The translations under genes were made by a program, and so were the position numbers. Source: Anaerolineae bacterium (lineage in GTDB: Bacteria > Chloroflexota > Anaerolineae > Aggregatilineales > JAFGMM01). Taken from it: a DNA stretch of 64,000 nucleotides. Below the pieces are notes generated by a model. That model saw only the letters and a list, made by a program, of their open reading frames with translations, ran no database searches and was not told the origin of the DNA. The stretch is from NCBI GenBank assembly GCA_027494055.1, contig JAOSJO010000012.1:1-64000 (forward strand), written 5' to 3'. The first letter of the stretch is position 1. The number at the start of each line of letters is the position of its first letter. Positions 1 to 8,399 of this stretch are shown here, in pieces.

Positions 1-862
1 GCTCGAAGAGATCGTTATGGCGCTGCACACGCGCCGCGCCTTCTACCACGTGCGCACCAACATCGACACCACGCAGATCATGCGCACCAGCCGCATGGTG
101 GTGAACTACACCGGCTCGCGCGTCCAGGCGAACAAGGCCGTCGTCGGCGCGAACGCCTTCGCGCACGAGGCCGGTATCCACCAGGACGGGCTGCTCAAGA
201 ACAAGCTGACCTACGAAATCCATGCGCCCGGAGACCGTCGGCCTGAACCAGAGCGAGCTGGTGCTGGGCAAGCACAGCGGTCGCCACGCGCTGCGCGTGC
301 GCCTGGCCGAGCTGGGCTACGAACTCACGGACGACGAACTGAACCAGGCGTTCCAGCGCTTCAAGCACCTGGCCGACAAGAAGAAGACCGTCACCAACGC
401 CGACCTGGAAGCCCTCATCGCCGACGAGTTCTACGGCCCGGAGGAAATCTTCCACCTCGAAGATATCCAGGTCACGTGCGGCCGGCCCGGTATGCCCACC
501 GCCACCGTCGGCTCACCGGCCCAGACGGCGAGAGCTACCTCAAGGCCGCCATCGGCGCCGGTCCGGTGGATGCGGCGTTCCAGGCTATCGACCAGATTGT
601 CGGCGCGTCAAACACCCTGGTCGAGTACCGTGTCAGCGCCGTCACCGAGGGCATCGACGCCATCGGTGAGGTCACGGTGCGCATCCGCCGCGACGAGAAC
701 GGGCGGCGCACCTTCGGCGGGCACGGCGCAGACACCGACATCATTGTCTCCAGCGCCAAGGCCTATCTCGCTGCCCTGAACCGGATGCTGGCGCACACCG
801 GTTGGAAGGACCGGCTGCCAGAGGGCGAGGCTGCGTCCGTCGGGCTGAGCAGCAACAAGTGA
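1..862 (+). CDS. leuA: 2-isopropylmalate synthase, C-terminal part (5' end off window)
   Basis: Condenses acetyl-CoA with 2-oxoisovalerate, the first committed step of leucine synthesis. The visible part holds the end of the catalytic barrel ([15 protein letters not shown], containing the metal-ligand HxH-type region), the linker with LGKHSGRHA, and the C-terminal LeuA dimer/allosteric domain that binds leucine. The reading frame slips twice: an extra base near 219 and a missing base near 506. The two compensate, and conserved sequence continues on both sides, so the gene is probably intact with assembly errors. It ends in TGA and is followed by a short ORF and leuC in the same direction, as in a leu operon. 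The start codon and promoter lie upstream of the window. Confidence 0.93.
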   Translation, partial: LEEIVMALHTRRAFYHVRTNIDTTQIMRTSRMVVNYTGSRVQANKAVVGANAFAHEAGIHQDGLLKNKLTYEIHAPGDRRPEPERAGAGQAQRSPRAARAPGRAGLRTHGRRTEPGVPALQAPGRQEEDRHQRRPGSPHRRRVLRPGGNLPPRRYPGHVRPARYAHRHRRLTGPDGESYLKAAIGAGPVDAAFQAIDQIVGASNTLVEYRVSAVTEGIDAIGEVTVRIRRDENGRRTFGGHGADTDIIVSSAKAYLAALNRMLAHTGWKDRLPEGEAASVGLSSNK

Positions 863-925
863 CACGGTCGCGCCACGTGTTCACCGGCGCGAAGCAAATC
901 TGCGCACAGTGCAAGGAGGGGAGAG

Positions 926-1105
926 ATGCCACCCAAGAAAGACAAGGCCAAGAGCGTGCCGCAGCCTGACACAACCCAGGCGCAACAGGACGAGCCTTTC
1001 GCCGAGCCCCGCGCCTGGTCGGTAGGATGGGACCACGAAGGGCTGCAAGGGAACGACAAGCCAAAACGCAAGAAGCCAGTCGAGGTCAAATGGGTCGCCC
1101 CTTAG
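926..1105 (+). CDS. Small lysine-rich hypothetical protein in the leu operon (59 aa)
   Basis: A 59-codon ORF lies between leuA and leuC. Its ATG is preceded at ideal distance by a strong Shine-Dalgarno (AAGGAGGGGAGAG), the best in this part of the operon. The product is hydrophilic: MPPKKDKAKS at the N-terminus, an acidic/glutamine middle, then a WSVGWDHEG segment and a basic tail ending KWVAP. No signal peptide or membrane helix is visible and I recognise no family. The ribosome site, position inside an operon and tidy 42-bp gap to leuC argue that it is translated. It could instead be a short leader whose translation couples leuA and leuC. Function unknown. Confidence 0.55.
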   Translation: MPPKKDKAKSVPQPDTTQAQQDEPFAEPRAWSVGWDHEGLQGNDKPKRKKPVEVKWVAP

Positions 1106-1147
1106 GCGCGCCCAGGGCAACGCCCGCGCAGGACATCGAGGGAAACA

Positions 1148-2575
1148 ATGCCGAAGACCCTGTTTGAGAAGATTTGGGAATCCCACACAGTCGCACCGGG
1201 GCAGGACGGCATGCCGGCCGTGTTGGGCATCGACCTGCACCTGATCCATGAGGTCACGTCGCCGCAGGCGTTTGCGGAGCTGCGCGCGCGCGGTCTGAAG
1301 GTCCGCCGGCCCACGCAGACGCTTGCGACAATGGATCACAGCACGCCGACCCTGCCACCAAACGGCGACGGCGCGCTCCCCTTCGTGGACGCGATGGCCG
1401 CCCGGCAGCTTGAGCAGCTTGAGGTCAACTGCCGGGAGTTCGGCATTCCGCTGCACGGAATGGACAGCCCGCACCGGGGCATCGTGCACGTGATCGGGCC
1501 GGAGCTTGGCGTCACGCAGCCGGGCATGACGATTGTGTGCGGCGACAGCCACACCAGCACGCACGGCGCTTTCGGCGCGCTCGCGTTCGGCATCGGCACC
1601 AGCGAGGTCGCGCACGTGCTGGCGACGCAGTGCCTTCTCCAGCACAGACCGCGCACCTTCGAGGTCCGCTTCGAAGGGCGGTTGCAGCCGGGCGTCACTG
1701 CGAAGGACGTGATCCTGGCCCTCATCGCCGAGATCGGCGTCGGCGGCGGGACCGGCCACGTCCTCGAATATACCGGCCCGGCGATCCGCGCGCTGGACAT
1801 GGAAGCGCGCATGACCATCTGCAACATGTCGATAGAGGCCGGCGCGCGCGCGGGCATGGTCGCGCCTGACGATACGACGTTCGCGTACCTTGCGGGCCGG
1901 CCCTGCGCGCCGCAGGGCGCGGACTGGGACGCCGCCGTCGCGGTGTGGCGCGCGCTCCCCACCGACGCGGGCGCGCGCTATGACCGGTCGGTTTCAATCG
2001 ACGTGTCGGCGCTGGAGCCGATGATCACCTACGGGACCAATCCCGGCATGGGCCTGCCGATCACCGGGCGCGTGCCCGACCCCGACACGACGCCCGACGT
2101 GAGCCAGCGCGCGGCGCTGGCGAAGGCGCTCGCCTACATGGACCTGCGGCCCGGCCAGCCCATGCTCGGCCAGCCGGTGAACGTGGTGTTCGTCGGGAGC
2201 TGCACCAACTCACGCCTCTCTGACCTGCGCCTGGCGGCGCAGGCCATACGCGGACGGCGCGTCGCCGAGGGCGTCCGGATGCTGGTCGTGCCCGGCTCGC
2301 AGCAGATCAAGCGGCAGGCCGAGGCGGAGGGGTTGCACCGAGTCTTCATCGAAGCCGGCGCGGAGTGGCGCGAGTCGGGTTGCTCGATGTGCCTGGCGAT
2401 GAACGGCGACCAGGTCAGGCCGGGTGAATATGCGGTAAGCACGAGCAACCGCAACTTCGAGGGCCGGCAGGGTCCCGGCGCGCGGACCTTCCTCGCCAGC
2501 CCGCTCACAGCGGCGGCGAGCGCCATCGCCGGCATGGTCGCCGACCCGCGTGCGATCATGGAGGCAGCCGGATGA
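1148..2575 (+). CDS. leuC: 3-isopropylmalate dehydratase large subunit
   Basis: Large subunit of isopropylmalate isomerase, which converts 2- to 3-isopropylmalate with LeuD. The 475 residues match the usual family length. Visible aconitase-family motifs include [13 protein letters not shown], the first Fe-S cysteine region [10 protein letters not shown] near residue 350, and GCSMCLAMN near 415, supplying the remaining [4Fe-4S] cysteines. The reading frame is uninterrupted. The TGA stop overlaps the leuD ATG (ATGA), so the two subunits are translationally coupled, as expected for a heterodimer. Confidence 0.97.
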   Translation: MPKTLFEKIWESHTVAPGQDGMPAVLGIDLHLIHEVTSPQAFAELRARGLKVRRPTQTLATMDHSTPTLPPNGDGALPFVDAMAARQLEQLEVNCREFGIPLHGMDSPHRGIVHVIGPELGVTQPGMTIVCGDSHTSTHGAFGALAFGIGTSEVAHVLATQCLLQHRPRTFEVRFEGRLQPGVTAKDVILALIAEIGVGGGTGHVLEYTGPAIRALDMEARMTICNMSIEAGARAGMVAPDDTTFAYLAGRPCAPQGADWDAAVAVWRALPTDAGARYDRSVSIDVSALEPMITYGTNPGMGLPITGRVPDPDTTPDVSQRAALAKALAYMDLRPGQPMLGQPVNVVFVGSCTNSRLSDLRLAAQAIRGRRVAEGVRMLVVPGSQQIKRQAEAEGLHRVFIEAGAEWRESGCSMCLAMNGDQVRPGEYAVSTSNRNFEGRQGPGARTFLASPLTAAASAIAGMVADPRAIMEAAG

Positions 2576-3213
2576 CCACAAGCGCAACTTTTACGTCAAC
2601 CCTCGCGCCGCTGCCGGCCGAGAACATCGACACCGACCAGATCATCCCGGCGCGCTTCCTCAAGGCCATCGACAAGGCCGGCATGGGCGATAACCTCTTC
2701 GCCGACTGGCGCTACGACAGCGACGGCAACCCCAGGCCGGGCTTCGTGCTGAACCAGCCCGAGTACCAGGGCGCAGAAGTCCTGCTCGCCGGCGATAACT
2801 TCGGCTGCGGCAGCTCGCGCGAGCACGCAGCGTGGGCGATCAAGGGCTACGGCTTCAGGGCCGTCATCAGCACGCACTTCGCCGACATCTTCCGTAACAA
2901 CGCGCTCAAGAACGGCCTGCTGCCCATCGTCGTGGACCCGCAAACCCATCGCCAGCTCTTCAGCCTCGTCGAAGAGGACCCGTCAAGCGCCGTCACCGTC
3001 GATCTCGCCGCGCAGACACTCGTGCTGCCGGACGGGCGGGCGGTCGAGTTCCCGATTGACCCGTTCGCCAAGCACTGCCTGCTGCACGGCGTGGACCAGC
3101 TTGGCTTCCTGCTGGCGCAGGACGACGCGATTTCCGCCTACGAGGCGGCGCACCCGGCGCGCGTCAACACCGCCACCGACGCCATCGCCGGCTCGATTAG
3201 CATTACCGTCTAG
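2572..3213 (+). CDS. leuD: 3-isopropylmalate dehydratase small subunit
   Basis: Small swivelling subunit of isopropylmalate isomerase. At 213 residues it has normal length. It shows the hallmark [14 protein letters not shown] near residue 18 and the [15 protein letters not shown] substrate-binding loop near residue 70. The frame is intact. It starts on the ATG overlapping the leuC stop, so no separate ribosome site is needed. A GC-rich hairpin lies directly on its stop codon. Confidence 0.97.
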   Translation: MTTSATFTSTLAPLPAENIDTDQIIPARFLKAIDKAGMGDNLFADWRYDSDGNPRPGFVLNQPEYQGAEVLLAGDNFGCGSSREHAAWAIKGYGFRAVISTHFADIFRNNALKNGLLPIVVDPQTHRQLFSLVEEDPSSAVTVDLAAQTLVLPDGRAVEFPIDPFAKHCLLHGVDQLGFLLAQDDAISAYEAAHPARVNTATDAIAGSISITV

Positions 3214-3234
3214 GGGCAGGTTTGCGCCTGCCCC
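3213..3234 (+). terminator. GC hairpin at the leuD stop
   Basis: Perfect 8-bp stem (GGGGCAGG / CCTGCCCC) with a 6-base loop directly at the leuD stop. No U-tract follows, so it is more likely an mRNA-end, pausing or processing structure than a strong intrinsic terminator. cimA follows 130 bp later with its own strong Shine-Dalgarno. Confidence 0.4.
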
Positions 3235-3363
3235 ATGGGGTGGGCGCATCTGCCTGGTGGCGCATGTGTCTGCCCCATAGGGCGCGCTTCCTGGAAGTGC
3301 TTGCTTCCGGGACGCCAAAACCCGAAACCAACGGCCACACATCAACGCCTGAAGGAGGCAGAC

Positions 3364-4986
3364 ATGGCACACGTAGAAGTGTACGACACCACGCTCCGCG
3401 ACGGGACGCAGCGCGAGGGCATCTCTCTGTCGGTGGACGACAAACTCAAGATCACCCGCCTGCTGGATGACCTGGGCGTTGCCTACATCGAAGGCGGCTG
3501 GCCTGGCTCCAACCCGAAGGACGCCGCGTACTTCGCGCGCGTCCGTGACCTGGACCTGAAGCACGCGCGCGTCGCGGCCTTTGGCATGACGTGCCGCGTC
3601 GGTTCCCACCCCGAAGAGGACGCCAACATTCAGATGATGGTCGACTCGCAGGCCCCGGTCGTGACCATCGTCGGCAAGACCTCGTTGCTGCACGTGCGCG
3701 AGGTCATCCGCGCCACTCCTGAGGAAAACCTGCGCATCATCCGCGAGAGCGTCGCCTACGTCAAGGCGCTGGGCCGCGAGGTGATCTACGACGCCGAGCA
3801 CTTCTTCGACGGCTACCGCCTCGACGCCGCCTACGCGCTGGAGACGCTGCGCGCGGCGCTGGCGGGCGGCGCGGAGCGGCTGGTGCTCTGCGACACCAAC
3901 GGCGGCGCGATGCCCTGGGAGGTGGAGCAGCTTGTGCGCGACGTGGCCGAAGCGCTGCCGGGCGTGCAGCTCGGAATCCACGCGCACAACGACAGCGAGG
4001 TCGCGGTCGCCAACACGCTGGCGGCGGTGCGCACGGGCTTCGTAGACCACGTGCAGGGCACGATCAACGGCTATGGCGAGCGCTGCGGCAACGCCAACCT
4101 GTGCGCCATCATCCCCGATCTCGAACTCAAGCTGGGGCTGCGGTGCCTCCCTGAGGGCGCGCTGCGCAAGCTCGCGCACCTGTCGCGCACGGTGGCGGAA
4201 GTCGCCAACCTCGCGCCCGACAACCACCTCGCCTACGTGGGGCGGAGCGCGTTCGCGCACAAGGGCGGGATGCACGTCGCCGCCATCCGGCGCAACGCCG
4301 ACAGCTACCAGCACGTTGACCCGGCGCTGGTCGGCAACGAGATGCGCGTGCTCGTCTCGGAGCTTTCCGGGCGCGGCAACATGCTCAGCAAGGCGGAGGA
4401 GTTCGGCCTCAACATGGACTCGGAGGGCGCGCGCGCCGTGCTGGAGGAGATCAAGGCGCTGGAGAGCCAGGGCTACGTCTTCGAGGGCGCGGAGGCCAGC
4501 GTCGCGATGATGATGCGGCGCGCGCAGCCCGACTACAAGCCCTGGTTCCAGCCGGTGGACTTCATGGTCGTCGTCGAATTGCGTGAGGGGCGCGGCATCG
4601 TCACCGAGGCGACCGTGAAGGTGCGCGTCAATGGCGAGGAGATGCACACGGCAGCGTCGGGCAACGGGCCGGTCAACGCGCTCGACAAGGCGCTGCGCCG
4701 CGCGCTACTGCCGCACTATCCCCAGATGGCCGACATGCAACTGGCCGACTACAAGGTGCGCATCCTCGACGGGCAGAACGGCACGGCGGCCACCACCCGC
4801 GTGCTCATCGACACGCAGAACTGTCACGGGCGGTGGAGCACGGTGGGCGCTGGGCCGAACATCATCGAGGCAAGCTGGCGCGCGGTGGTCGATAGCGTGG
4901 AATACGGCCTGGAACTGGCCCACGACCGGGGCCGCTGTGCGGAGGTCGAGACCGAGGGCAGCGAGCAGGCGATGGTCGCGGACTGA
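3364..4986 (+). CDS. cimA: Citramalate synthase
   Basis: Condenses acetyl-CoA and pyruvate to (R)-citramalate, the threonine-independent route to 2-oxobutyrate and isoleucine; LeuCD and LeuB then process the product. The N-terminus VYDTTLRDGTQREG and the CDTNGG and GIHAHNDSEVAVAN motifs are those of the DRE-TIM metallolyase family. The GWPGSNPKD segment and the 540-residue length distinguish CimA from LeuA. A C-terminal LeuA dimer-type regulatory domain occupies the last ~130 residues. The ATG at 3364 is chosen because GAAGGAGG precedes it and conservation begins there; the longer open frame upstream runs through non-coding sequence. Frame intact. Confidence 0.94.
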   Translation: MAHVEVYDTTLRDGTQREGISLSVDDKLKITRLLDDLGVAYIEGGWPGSNPKDAAYFARVRDLDLKHARVAAFGMTCRVGSHPEEDANIQMMVDSQAPVVTIVGKTSLLHVREVIRATPEENLRIIRESVAYVKALGREVIYDAEHFFDGYRLDAAYALETLRAALAGGAERLVLCDTNGGAMPWEVEQLVRDVAEALPGVQLGIHAHNDSEVAVANTLAAVRTGFVDHVQGTINGYGERCGNANLCAIIPDLELKLGLRCLPEGALRKLAHLSRTVAEVANLAPDNHLAYVGRSAFAHKGGMHVAAIRRNADSYQHVDPALVGNEMRVLVSELSGRGNMLSKAEEFGLNMDSEGARAVLEEIKALESQGYVFEGAEASVAMMMRRAQPDYKPWFQPVDFMVVVELREGRGIVTEATVKVRVNGEEMHTAASGNGPVNALDKALRRALLPHYPQMADMQLADYKVRILDGQNGTAATTRVLIDTQNCHGRWSTVGAGPNIIEASWRAVVDSVEYGLELAHDRGRCAEVETEGSEQAMVAD

Positions 4987-4999
4987 CAATTTTCTACTT

Positions 5000-5059
5000 A
5001 CCAACCTGCGGGAGCTCATTACACACGAGTGCCGCAAGGATGTGCTCCCGCAGGTTGGT
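5000..5059. repeat. Perfect 16-bp inverted repeat downstream of cimA
   Basis: Arms ACCAACCTGCGGGAGC (5000-5015) and its exact reverse complement (5044-5059) flank a 28-base spacer. It sits between the cimA stop and the end of the convergent endonuclease gene. A hairpin here could stop transcription from both sides, though no U-tract is present. It also marks the abrupt drop in GC content at the left edge of the restriction-modification island, so it could be part of a boundary. Confidence 0.6.
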
Positions 5060-5332
5060 TAATCGATGCTGCTTCACGCTAGACGCGATTTCTTGCACTC
5101 TGAACCCATTCCTGAACTATAACAGGGGTTCGTTGAATAACTTCGTATCCAAATAGAACCTCATCCACATATCCCATGTGAAGTAAATCGATTATGCGAC
5201 AGAGATAAGAACGACCGTCATTCCACCAAGTAGTGTAACCATCAACCATAAGGTAATGTTTGACTTCTATACCTTCATGTTCGAATAGCTCTTCAAGTTC
5301 CATACCATCGAGGAGAGTCTCATATACTGCAT

Positions 5333-6530
5333 CTAGCCACCGGACACTTGAACAAATGATCGAGGAGTTGAACAAAGGGTTTCCCCCTGGTAAAGTTGAA
5401 GCACCAACCACAACTTGATCCAGAGGAGCGGCCCGATGAACAACTCCCAACTCCATCGTATCTGGCGTCAGCGCCTGGCGCAACTGGCGCCCGATGGGTG
5501 TGAAAGTCGGCTGACCAACATGGTGCTGTTGCTCGTCGCGTTGTTTCAGGCGCGCAGCGTGCACCTGAGCCTGATCGCGCGCAAGCTGCCGGTGCGCGCC
5601 AAGAAAGCGAGCCTGGAGAAGCGTCTGCGTCGGTTGCTGAACAACGGCGCGATCCGTCCCCGGCAGTGGTATCGCCCGATTGCGGTGCGCCTGATCGCGG
5701 CGGCGTCGAGCGCCAGACGGCTGCACCTCATCATCGACGGCACGAGGATCGGGTTCGGGTTTCAGTTGTTGATCGTCGTGGTGGCGTATCAGGGGCGCGC
5801 GCTGCCGCTGGTGTGGACCTGGGTGCGTCATCGCCGGGGGCACAGCACGACGGTCAAGCAGATCAAACTGCTCCGCTACGTGCAGGGATTGATCCCGCCT
5901 GGGGTGAAGGCCTCGCTGGTGGGGGATTGCGAGTTTGGCAATGCGTTGCTGCTGGAGCAGTTGGACGTGTGGGGGTGGGACTACGCGCTGCGGCAACCCG
6001 GCGACCACCTGTGTAAGCCCTACAACACAGGCCGGTGGCTGCGCCTGGACGCCTTGCTGCCCCTGCAACCGGGCCTTACCGCCTGGATCGGACGGGTGCT
6101 GTTGACAAAGAGCAACGCCTATCCGACCTGCCTGGTGCTCCATTGGCGCAAAGGTGAGCCGCAACCCTGGTTCCTGGCCACCAACCTCCCGTGCGCGCAG
6201 GCGGCGCTGAAGCTCTACCGCCGCCGCATGTGGATTGAGGAACTGTTCGGCGATCTGAAAGGGCATGGCTTTGACCTCGAAGCGACCCACTTGCAGCATT
6301 TCTTACGTCTGTCCCGGCTCACCCTTGCCGTGTGCATCCTCTATGTCTGGCTCGTCGCGGTCGGTGAACACACCATTGCCTCCCACCAAACCGATGCAGT
6401 TGATCGCCATGACCGCCGCGATTTGAGTGTTTTCCGTCTCGGCTGGGACTTCATCGAGCGGTGTCTGGCACTCGACGACCCTGTCCCGCTTACGTTCGTA
6501 CCGAACTTCTGTTCAGTGTCCGGTAGCTAG
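5333..6530 (+). mobile_element. IS4-family insertion sequence with 9-bp target duplication
   Basis: A 1198-bp element. Terminal inverted repeats are CTAGCCACCGGACACTTGAACA at the left and CTAGCTACCGGACACTGAACA at the right, differing by one base and a one-base gap. A 9-bp direct repeat, ATACTGCAT, flanks it at 5324-5332 and 6531-6539. The host endonuclease gene needs only one copy of that sequence, so the duplication and exact ends are secure. It carries one intact transposase gene that fills nearly the whole element. Orientation is opposite to the disrupted gene. GC is higher than in the surrounding restriction-modification DNA. Confidence 0.92.
5436..6530 (+). CDS. IS4-family DDE transposase
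   Basis: A 364-residue transposase moving the element that contains it. Catalytic residues fit the IS4 pattern: first Asp in IIDGTR near residue 107, second in GDCEFGN near 172, and the Y-(2)-R-(3)-E-(6)-K signature in YRRRMWIEELFGDLK near 270. The ATG at 5436 is preferred to the upstream one because GAGGAG precedes it. The reading frame is fully intact. Its TAG stop is the last three bases of the right terminal inverted repeat. An intact gene with near-identical ends suggests recent, possibly still active, transposition. Confidence 0.9.
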   Translation: MNNSQLHRIWRQRLAQLAPDGCESRLTNMVLLLVALFQARSVHLSLIARKLPVRAKKASLEKRLRRLLNNGAIRPRQWYRPIAVRLIAAASSARRLHLIIDGTRIGFGFQLLIVVVAYQGRALPLVWTWVRHRRGHSTTVKQIKLLRYVQGLIPPGVKASLVGDCEFGNALLLEQLDVWGWDYALRQPGDHLCKPYNTGRWLRLDALLPLQPGLTAWIGRVLLTKSNAYPTCLVLHWRKGEPQPWFLATNLPCAQAALKLYRRRMWIEELFGDLKGHGFDLEATHLQHFLRLSRLTLAVCILYVWLVAVGEHTIASHQTDAVDRHDRRDLSVFRLGWDFIERCLALDDPVPLTFVPNFCSVSGS

Positions 6531-7140
6531 ATACTGCATCAGCGACTCGGCTGCCAAATGTCGTAGTGTAATAGTATTCCCTTGATTTCCCACACAGCGA
6601 TAGGGTTGATGACGTTAGGAAACGCGCCATCGATTCTTCGTGCCAGCGTACGTAATGGAGCATCATCACGTGTTACGATGGTTAATTTTCTTGGACTATA
6701 GTCACATGGTAACCCCTCAGCATTGGCCTCAATAAGCATATTGGTGATAGCGGTAAAGTAAGCTGGAGTTCTTTTATTGCCTTTTTGCTTGTTCATCGGA
6801 ATAGGACATTGAGGGGACAACTGCGTCCGTAACTCCTGAAAAATCTCTCTAGCTCGATCTACATCCATCAATTGTAATGCGACGAAATTATTCAACACGT
6901 TAGCTCTATGTTTAAAGTAAGAATACAACCTATTGCTCAACTCGGTAGGCTGCTCGTATGAGTCTATCAGATGAGCTACTTCCATACCCGACTTCCGAAG
7001 TGCTGTTGCCATTTCAGAGATAGAAGGGACTTTTATCTGTCCCCGCTCTCCTTTCTTGCCCCTTTCTGTATAACCAGTTTCCTGGCTAATAAGGCGAACA
7101 TTCGCCCAAAAAGTGTTGAGGAAGATGAGTAAATTGAGGA

Positions 7141-7386
7141 TCAGCTTTCATAAAGTAGACTCTCAAACCTGTGGATGAAATCCGATAAGGTGACGCCAAC
7201 AGCTTCGCAAACTTGGAGCAGTTCGAGAATATCTAGACGGCGTTCTCCAGATCCGTATTTGCTCACGAAAGATTGAGGTTGACCCAAACGTTGGGCAAGA
7301 TCAACTTGTCTTAGGCCTGCTTCCTGCCTAATCTGGCGAAGAAGAGCTAACAGATGCTCTTGTTGCTGTTTATGACCAGGGACCAT
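7141..7386 (-). CDS. XRE-family controller protein of the restriction-modification system
   Basis: An 81-residue protein with a Cro/C1-type helix-turn-helix over most of its length (RQVDLAQRLGQPQSFVSKY). Size, position immediately before the endonuclease gene, and the 11-bp overlap with that gene match C-proteins, which time endonuclease expression after methylase. The start at 7386 is preferred over upstream in-frame codons because those overlap the divergent methylase gene. A -10-like TAGTAT lies seven bases upstream of the ATG, implying a leaderless mRNA, a frequent trait of C genes. The SKYGSGERRL segment deviates from the usual SKYE-x-GERR, a small oddity. Confidence 0.8.
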   Translation of the reverse strand: MVPGHKQQQEHLLALLRQIRQEAGLRQVDLAQRLGQPQSFVSKYGSGERRLDILELLQVCEAVGVTLSDFIHRFESLLYES

Positions 7387-7453
7387 ATTATTAATACTAT
7401 GAGAGCTTGACGAATATCCCAAAATCGGATACGCTGATGAGGTAAGCACTTCG
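7387..7453. promoter_or_regulatory. Divergent controller/methylase promoter region
   Basis: A 67-bp, AT-rich gap between divergent genes. On the plus strand TTGACG (7407-7412) and TACGCT (7430-7435) are separated by 17 bases, a good sigma-70-type promoter for the methylase. On the minus strand TTGGGA and TAGTAT, also 17 apart, end seven bases before the controller ATG. The two promoters overlap, so controller binding here could switch between them. The operator itself is not certain; CATAGTATTAATAATATG is a partly symmetrical candidate. Confidence 0.5.
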
Positions 7454-8352
7454 ATGTCTGGAGACCCGCTCATGCAGCTTTCTATGTTCGACACCGAGAG
7501 GCCCCTGCGGGTTAGACCGTTCAAGGCGCAACTACTCAAGTGGATAGGCAATAAACAGAGATTTGCTCATGAGATTATCTCTTACTTCCTCCGAGTTATA
7601 GGACGTATTTTGAGCCATTTCTTGGGAGTGGAGCTGTACTTGCTACGCTAGCCCCGCAAAAAGCGGTCGCCTCTGATGCATTTGAATCTCTTATGGAGAT
7701 TTGGTTCACTTTGGAAGGACTCACCTGAAACACTGAAAGAATGGTATGCTGAGCGATGGCACATTATGGCGAACGGAAACAAGATTGAAGAGTATGAACG
7801 CATTAAAGCGTCATATAACGCACATCCAAACGGAGCCGATCTCCTATTTCTCTCCCGATCTTGCTATGGAGGCGTGGTACGTTTTTTCGTCAAGCGGATG
7901 GCTATATGTCCACACCGTGCGGGATTCACAAGCCGATTTCTCCTAAAACCTTTTCTCGCCGAGTGGATGAATGGCACCGACGGATAAATGGGACGACGCT
8001 CTACCATATGGAGTACCGACAGGCAATGGCAATGGCCCAACCGGGGGATTTGATATACTGTGACCCTCCTTACAGCCATAGTCAAGCGATTCTGTATGGA
8101 GCACAATCCTTCGAACTCACGGAGTTGTTTGAGGTCATTGCACAATGCAAATCACGGGGAGTTTATGTAGCACTGAGTATTGACGGAACGAAGCGTTCGG
8201 GCAATCTACTATGCGATCTTCCAATTCCCAATGGATTATTCGAACGGGAAGCGTTTGTGAATTGCGGGCGATCTATGCTTAGACGCTTTCAAATGGGAGG
8301 TCAAACGCTTGAGACAGAGGTTGTCAAAGACCGTCTTCTGCTGACCTACTGA
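7454..8352 (+). CDS. D12-class (Dam-like) N6-adenine DNA methyltransferase
   Basis: Protective methylase of the restriction-modification pair, moving a methyl group from AdoMet to adenine N6. The order is that of the alpha/D12 class: AdoMet motif FEPFLGSGAV near residue 45, central target-recognition part, then catalytic DPPY in IYCDPPYSHSQ. The N-terminus KWIGNKQRFA is also typical of Dam-like enzymes. The frame is broken three times (missing C near 7589, extra G near 7712, T-run length near 7882). Conserved sequence continues through each break, so these are probably assembly errors. It is transcribed away from the controller/endonuclease pair and ends 47 bp before leuB. Confidence 0.85.
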
Positions 8353-8399
8353 AGCAAACCCCCTTTCGATATTCTTACACCCAAACTTGAGGAACCTAC

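Larger units (their letters stand above)
5079..7151 (-). pseudogene. Type II restriction endonuclease gene, interrupted by an IS4-type element
   Basis: Reading from ATG at 7151, the product begins MKADPQFTHLPQ and runs to 5079 once the insertion sequence at 5333-6530 is removed. The likely nuclease core is the PD-(D/E)XK-like segment WEIKEYYYTTTFGSRVAD, followed by VYETLLDGMELEEL. The element splits the gene right after this core, so about 230 residues lie upstream and 85 downstream. Two further single-base slips (T run near 7110, G run near 6585) look like assembly error; the insertion, with its target duplication, is real. The start overlaps the end of the controller gene by 11 bases, typical of C-R pairs, and the methylase gene diverges. 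Inference: the restriction activity is dead. I do not know the recognition sequence. Confidence 0.72.

Noticed and set aside
5324-6539. CTAG as a 4-bp target duplication (IS701-like YTAR)
   Set aside because: The 9-bp ATACTGCAT repeat lies outside CTAG on both sides, and the host gene needs only one copy of it. CTAG therefore belongs to the element's ends.
7454-8352. Methylase as a genuine pseudogene
   Set aside because: Its three breaks are short indels at runs, the same pattern as in essential genes nearby, and motifs remain intact. It cannot be fully excluded without better reads.
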